Source: Candidatus Mediterraneibacter vanvlietii
GTDB taxonomy: Bacteria; Bacillota; Clostridia; Lachnospirales; Lachnospiraceae
DNA: 37,413 nucleotides
NCBI GenBank assembly: GCA_019113645.1
Contig: DXGZ01000131.1
Coordinates: 1-37,413, forward strand
Direction of reading: 5' to 3'
Shown here in pieces: positions 33,780-37,413 of this stretch. Both the position numbers and the translations under genes were made by a program. Position 1 is the stretch's first letter, and each line of letters opens with the position of its first letter. The notes beneath the pieces were generated by a model that saw nothing but the letters and a program-made list of their open reading frames with translations, made no database searches and was not told where the DNA came from.

Positions 33780-34979
33780 TCAGATAAGATCCCGGTGTGC
33801 GGTTTTCTTCGTCAGAAGCTCATGCATGATTACCATCAGGATGAGGATCAAAAGAAGAAAGACCGGAAACAGACCAACGCTGATATGGTTTGCTATAAGT
33901 CCAAACAGCGGCGGCATGAGACAGGTTCCCACGTAGGCGCTTGCCATCTGTACACCGATGATCGCCTGGGAACGGTGAGCTCCGAAATGATCCGGCGTAG
34001 AATGGATGATGCACGGGTACACAGGAGCGCATCCCAGCCCGATCAGGATCAGTCCTGCCAGTGAAATCTCGCGGGGACCGGGAAGCAGCATAACCAGGAT
34101 GCCGACAGCTGTGATTCCCTGTCCGAGACGGATCATCTGCGTATCGTTCAGCTTCATTGTGATGAATCCGCTCAGCGCCCGGCCGGCGGTGATGCCGATG
34201 AAGAACATGCCGGCGAACCGCGCCGCAGTGTCAGCAGAGACTCCCTTGAAAAGGTTTAAGTAACTGCTTGCCCACAGACTTGCGGTCTGTTCCAGTGCAC
34301 AGTAGCAGAAGAAACAGATCATGACTTCTTTTGCACCGGGAATCCGGATGATCTCCGGCAGCGTAAGTACTCCCGGATCAGCAGATCCATCCGGGTTCCC
34401 GGGGGCTGTTCCGTTTTCTTTACCTGTACCGGGGCGTCCTTTCCACAGCGGAAGACTGAAGATAAGAACTGCCGTCAGGGCGATCTGGAGTATGGCGATA
34501 TAGAGATATCCGGAATTCCAGGGCTGTCCGCTGCTGAGTGCAAATCCCATAATGTAAGGTCCGGCGGTCGCTCCGATTCCCCACATACAGTGCAGCCAGC
34601 TCATATGCCGGCTCTCATAATGAAGCGCCACATAGTTGTTCAGCGCCGCGTCAACGCTTCCGGCCCCAAGCCCGTAGGGAATCGCCCACAGACAGAGAAG
34701 CCAGAAAGAATGAGACACCGAGAAACCAAACAGCGCCGCAGCTGTCATGGCCACGCTGATGGCAGTTACCCGCCCGGTGCCAAGAGCACGGGTCAGACGG
34801 TCGCTCTGGAGACTGGATACAATGGTTCCAAGCGCAATAATCATGGAAATGATCCCTGCATAGGAAACCGGTACATTGAATTCTGTATACATGGTGGGCC
34901 ATGCGGAACCTAACAGGGCGTCCGGCAGCCCGAGACTGATGAATGCCAGATAGATAATCGGCAGCAGTAATTGAATCAT
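33780..34979 (-). CDS. MFS transporter
   Basis: The 399-aa protein is a major facilitator with about twelve hydrophobic segments. The N-terminal half has LGLPDALLGSAWPTMYTEFN and the 2-3 loop SLQSDRLTRALGTGRV; WAIPYGLGAGSVDAALNNYV recalls fucose/glucose-type FHS-family carriers. Start at 34979 follows AAGGAGGTTTTCAAT; an in-frame start at 35000 is not preferred. It is flanked by two AraC regulators, one in its operon and one divergent, so a sugar or glycoside substrate is plausible but unproven. Confidence 0.92.
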   Translation of the reverse strand: MIQLLLPIIYLAFISLGLPDALLGSAWPTMYTEFNVPVSYAGIISMIIALGTIVSSLQSDRLTRALGTGRVTAISVAMTAAALFGFSVSHSFWLLCLWAIPYGLGAGSVDAALNNYVALHYESRHMSWLHCMWGIGATAGPYIMGFALSSGQPWNSGYLYIAILQIALTAVLIFSLPLWKGRPGTGKENGTAPGNPDGSADPGVLTLPEIIRIPGAKEVMICFFCYCALEQTASLWASSYLNLFKGVSADTAARFAGMFFIGITAGRALSGFITMKLNDTQMIRLGQGITAVGILVMLLPGPREISLAGLILIGLGCAPVYPCIIHSTPDHFGAHRSQAIIGVQMASAYVGTCLMPPLFGLIANHISVGLFPVFLLLILILMVIMHELLTKKTAHRDLI

Positions 34980-35122
34980 ATTGAAAACCTCCTTATACAC
35001 GGATATAATTATATCAGCATACAGAACAGATTCATATGATAATAACAGCGGTTTTATATGAAAAAACCGTCAATTAACAGCAGAATTGAGGAAAAATTGA
35101 GGAAAGGAAGGCCAGTGGGAAA
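34980..35122. promoter_or_regulatory. Divergent control region between MFS and AraC genes
   Basis: A perfect 14-bp palindrome, GATATAATTATATC (35002-35015), places a TATAAT on both strands. A second inverted repeat, CGGTTTT/AAAACCG, lies at 35049-35069. No strong -35 is seen at proper spacing on either strand, which fits activator-dependent AraC control. Confidence 0.45.
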
Positions 35123-36022
35123 ATGAAATCGCAGCCGTGCAATGTGACAACAGACAGCAGAGGAAAGGAGATGATCCGGCATGGAACGCCTATGTTTCCG
35201 CTTGCCTGTTATGACGAAGACCTGAGAGATTATTCTGTAGAGTGGCACTGGCATGAAGAATTCGAATTTATCCTTGTCAGAGAAGGTATGCTGAAAGTGT
35301 ATGTGGAGAATGACCGCATCTGCCTTCGGCCGGGAGAAGGGATATTTATCAATTCAGGTGTTCTGCACGCGGCAGAGAGAATGGGAGAAGAATCAGGGAG
35401 ATATCTGTCTGCCGTATTTCACGGACGGCTGGTAGGCGGCAGTGCGGACAGTGTATTCTGGCAGAAAACAGTGCGCCCTCTGATGAAGGACCCGGAACTT
35501 CGATATCTGCTGCTGAAAGCGGATGATTCCTGGCAGAAGGAGACTGCGGACTGTGTGAGTCATGCATGGGAAGCAGTGGCAGAAGAGAGGGATGATTACG
35601 AAAATGAAGCGAGATATCAGCTGACAAAAGCCTTGGGTATCATGAATGCGAGACGCCCGGCTTCAGAACTTCATATTTCCGGACAAGATAAGAGAAATGC
35701 GGAGCGGATGAAAGCGATGCTCCAGTATATTGAAGATCATTATGCAGAAGAGGTGACAACTGCGGACATCGCAGGCAGTGTCTCGGTAAGCGAGAGCGTC
35801 TGCCTGCGATGTTTCCGAAGTGTAATCGGAGTCACTCCGATTCAGTATGTAAAGCAGTACCGGCTTCAGAGAGCGTCGGAGCTGCTTTTATCCACGAATA
35901 TGCGGTCAAATGAGATTGCATTCCGGTGCGGGTTCTCCGATATCAGTTATTTTACACGGAGCTTCCGTGAACTGACCGGATACACGCCTGTTGAATACCG
36001 GCGTGTGCGGACAGGGAAATAG
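35123..36022 (+). CDS. AraC-family regulator
   Basis: The 299-aa product has a cupin sensor (VEWHWHEEFEFILVREG; GIFINSGVLHAAERM) and a C-terminal AraC domain (VTTADIAGSVSVSESVCLRC; SNEIAFRCGFSDISYFTRSF). It is divergent from the MFS gene. The start at 35123 has AAAGGAAGG at 12 nt, rather far; the ATG at 35171 stands directly on AGGAAAGGAG and is unlikely. It differs from the neighbouring AraC protein and is not a recent duplicate by eye. Confidence 0.92.
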   Translation: MKSQPCNVTTDSRGKEMIRHGTPMFPLACYDEDLRDYSVEWHWHEEFEFILVREGMLKVYVENDRICLRPGEGIFINSGVLHAAERMGEESGRYLSAVFHGRLVGGSADSVFWQKTVRPLMKDPELRYLLLKADDSWQKETADCVSHAWEAVAEERDDYENEARYQLTKALGIMNARRPASELHISGQDKRNAERMKAMLQYIEDHYAEEVTTADIAGSVSVSESVCLRCFRSVIGVTPIQYVKQYRLQRASELLLSTNMRSNEIAFRCGFSDISYFTRSFRELTGYTPVEYRRVRTGK

Positions 36023-36082
36023 CTGCAGCGGAGTATTTTGCAGCTGCTTGCCAGATATCGCAGATATGACTGTAGCGGTTGA

Positions 36083-37093
36083 TTACAGCAGCTGGATTCC
36101 GCCTTCTTTTGCACGCGCTACAATGTCATCCGGCCACAGGGAAGACTGAACTTCGCCAATGTGAGCTTTGCGGAGGTAGTACATGCAGATACGTGACTGG
36201 CCGATTCCTCCGCCGACCGTGTATGGAAGCTCGCCGTTTAACAGAGATTTCTGGAACGGAAGTTCCGCACGTTCTTCACATCCCGCAATCTTAAGCTGTC
36301 GCTGAAGTGATTCTTCATCCACACGGATTCCCATTGAAGAAAGCTCAAGTCCCATATCAAGCACCGGATAGTAGACGATAATATCGCCGTTTAACTCCCA
36401 GTCGTCATAGTCAGGAGCACGTCCGTCATGTCTTTCCCCGGACGCAAGTGTCTTGCCGATCTGTGAGACGAAGACTGCGCCCTTATCTCTGGCAATGCGA
36501 TTCTCACGCTCCTTCGGCGTGCAGTCCGGATACATGTCTTCCAGTTCCTGGGATGTGATGAAGAAGATATCATCCGGAAGGAGCGGCTCGATATAGTTGT
36601 ACCTTCTGGATATGTAATCTTCCGTATCTTTCAGTGCGCTGTACACTTTCCGTACTGTGTATTCAAGCGTTTCTGTATTTCTCTCTTCTTTGGAAATAAT
36701 CTTTTCCCAGTCCCACTGATCCACGTAGAGAGAGTGGATATTATCCGTATCCTCGTCGCGGCGGATCGCGCTCATATCAGTGTATAGCCCTTCGCCGGAA
36801 TGAAATCCGTAGTTCTTCAGTGCAAATCTTTTCCATTTCGCAAGAGAATGCACGATCTCGGCAGCTGCGTCGTCCTGCTCTTTGATTCCAAAAGAAACCG
36901 GACGCTCCACGCCGTTTAAGTTGTCGTTCATACCGGATTCCGGACGGACGAACAGTGGTGCGGAAACACGGGTCAGGTGCAGTGATTTCGCAAGCGCCCG
37001 CTCAAAATGATCTTTAACTTCTTTGATCGCAACCTCAGTCTCACGGATTGTAAGAGGAGAGGAGTAACCTTCAGGTATTGTCAACTGTCCCAT
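36083..37093 (-). CDS. asnA: Aspartate--ammonia ligase
   Basis: This 336-aa class-II-synthetase-fold enzyme makes asparagine from aspartate, ammonia and ATP. Features are the N-terminal IRETEVAIKEVKDHFERAL, NGVERPVSFGIKEQDDAAAE, VDQWDWEKII, GAVFVSQIGKTLASG and the C-terminal GGGIGQSRICMYYL. Length matches AsnA. Start at 37093 follows AAAGGAGATTTTATA; an upstream in-frame ATG at 37114 is unnecessary. It is a single-gene unit facing away from the right-end repeat. The 60 nt after its stop contain AGCTGCA/TGCAGCT (around 36021-36044) but no U-tract. Confidence 0.97.
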   Translation of the reverse strand: MGQLTIPEGYSSPLTIRETEVAIKEVKDHFERALAKSLHLTRVSAPLFVRPESGMNDNLNGVERPVSFGIKEQDDAAAEIVHSLAKWKRFALKNYGFHSGEGLYTDMSAIRRDEDTDNIHSLYVDQWDWEKIISKEERNTETLEYTVRKVYSALKDTEDYISRRYNYIEPLLPDDIFFITSQELEDMYPDCTPKERENRIARDKGAVFVSQIGKTLASGERHDGRAPDYDDWELNGDIIVYYPVLDMGLELSSMGIRVDEESLQRQLKIAGCEERAELPFQKSLLNGELPYTVGGGIGQSRICMYYLRKAHIGEVQSSLWPDDIVARAKEGGIQLL

Positions 37094-37187
37094 TATAAAA
37101 TCTCCTTTAATCATAATTTCATCTATTCAGACAATTACCATTCTATTTTAATGGGAGGGAGGATAGAAGTCAAGAACACGAAATATT

Positions 37188-37413
37188 CCGCTATTTAGTT
37201 GATTAGATTCGCTGACTTTTTTTAGACGATATTTCCGAAAACAGGGGATCCTTCCAAGACGTATTCTGCTGAGGTTGAGGGTATGTTCAGGGTTCCGCTC
37301 CAGGGCCTAAGTGAATCTAAGAAGTTCCGACCATGGACTAAATGCAAGGACAGACGGCGAGCAACTCGCTTTGCTCAGACAATCTCGCCGTCTGCCCTGA
37401 CGTCCATGTCCGG
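37188..37413 (-). repeat. Copy B of the ~200-nt structured repeat (right end)
   Basis: Read on the minus strand, this copy shows the same blocks as 1-192 in the same order: the 37384-37391 stem arm, TCTGAGC, GCGAGTTGCTC, GTCCATG, GGAGCGGAA (complement 37293-37301), CTGAACA (37284-37290), CAGAATACG (37260-37268) and AACTAAATAGCGG (37188-37200). It extends further at its 5' side: AGGGCAGACGGCGAG pairs over 15 bp with its partner (one G-U), and an outer CATGGAC/GTCCATG stem follows, ending at the window edge. TTAGATTC/GAATCTAA (37203-37210 with 37313-37320) closes a second domain. No gene is seen between it and asnA. Confidence 0.72.

Overview
The window reads as a chromosomal segment of an anaerobic gut Firmicute, most likely Lachnospiraceae (Clostridia). 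This rests on gene content (VanG-type ligase cluster, minimal SufC/SufB pair, phloretin-hydrolase-like enzyme, thiM-thiE-HAD-thiD-cytX operon, GlpA/GlpB/DUF1667 glycerol genes, AsnA), strong AGGAGG-type ribosome binding sites and moderate G+C. I see no rRNA, tRNA, CRISPR array, phage gene or transposase. Both window ends lie inside diverged copies of one ~200-nt repeat in opposite orientation, as expected of an assembly contig that breaks at a multicopy element.

Layout. 1-282: repeat copy. 283-3670 (+): phloretin/DAPG-hydrolase-like enzyme, nucleoside-hydrolase-like protein, Na+/alanine symporter. 3676-6386 (-): sugar O-acetyltransferase and GH31 alpha-glucosidase. 6674-10817 (+): a four-gene D-Ala-D-Ser cluster with VanG ligase, VanXY peptidase, and VanT present as two ORFs (membrane half and racemase half) separated by one in-frame TAA. 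10837-11759 (-): SdpR/SdpI-like autorepressor and immunity-type membrane protein. 12013-16041 (+): heterodimeric ABC exporter plus its MarR regulator, behind a near-consensus promoter with a perfect operator palindrome. 16184-17470 (+): PLP aminotransferase. 17471-18006: no gene, but two long palindromic elements and a terminator. 18007-19014 (-) and 19253-21842 (+): YeiH-type transporter, divergent LysR regulator, and SufC/SufB-like Fe-S assembly genes. 21925-27140 (-): glycerol operon (glpK, glpA-like, glpB-like, DUF1667) preceded by a YbaK-type deacylase. 27141-32833 (+): structured leader, thiW, TPP riboswitch, thiM, thiE, HAD phosphatase, thiD, cytX. 32839-34979 (-): MFS transporter and AraC regulator; 35123-36022 (+): second AraC regulator. 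36083-37093 (-): asnA. 37188-37413: second repeat copy.

How the genes work together. The thiamine block is a coherent salvage unit: thiazole uptake (ThiW) and kinase (ThiM), pyrimidine uptake (CytX) and kinase (ThiD), joining by ThiE, and a HAD phosphatase that may supply a missing dephosphorylation, with a TPP riboswitch before thiM. The van block can supply D-Ser, make D-Ala-D-Ser and remove D-Ala-ended precursors, but has no VanR/VanS in view. The glycerol operon phosphorylates glycerol and oxidises glycerol-3-phosphate by a two-flavoprotein anaerobic route. YeiH, LysR and SufCB may form a sulfur-related neighbourhood.

Most worth a second look: the split VanT, the structured repeat with compensatory stem changes at both ends, the unassigned leader of thiW, and the two palindromic elements near 17.5-17.95 kb.
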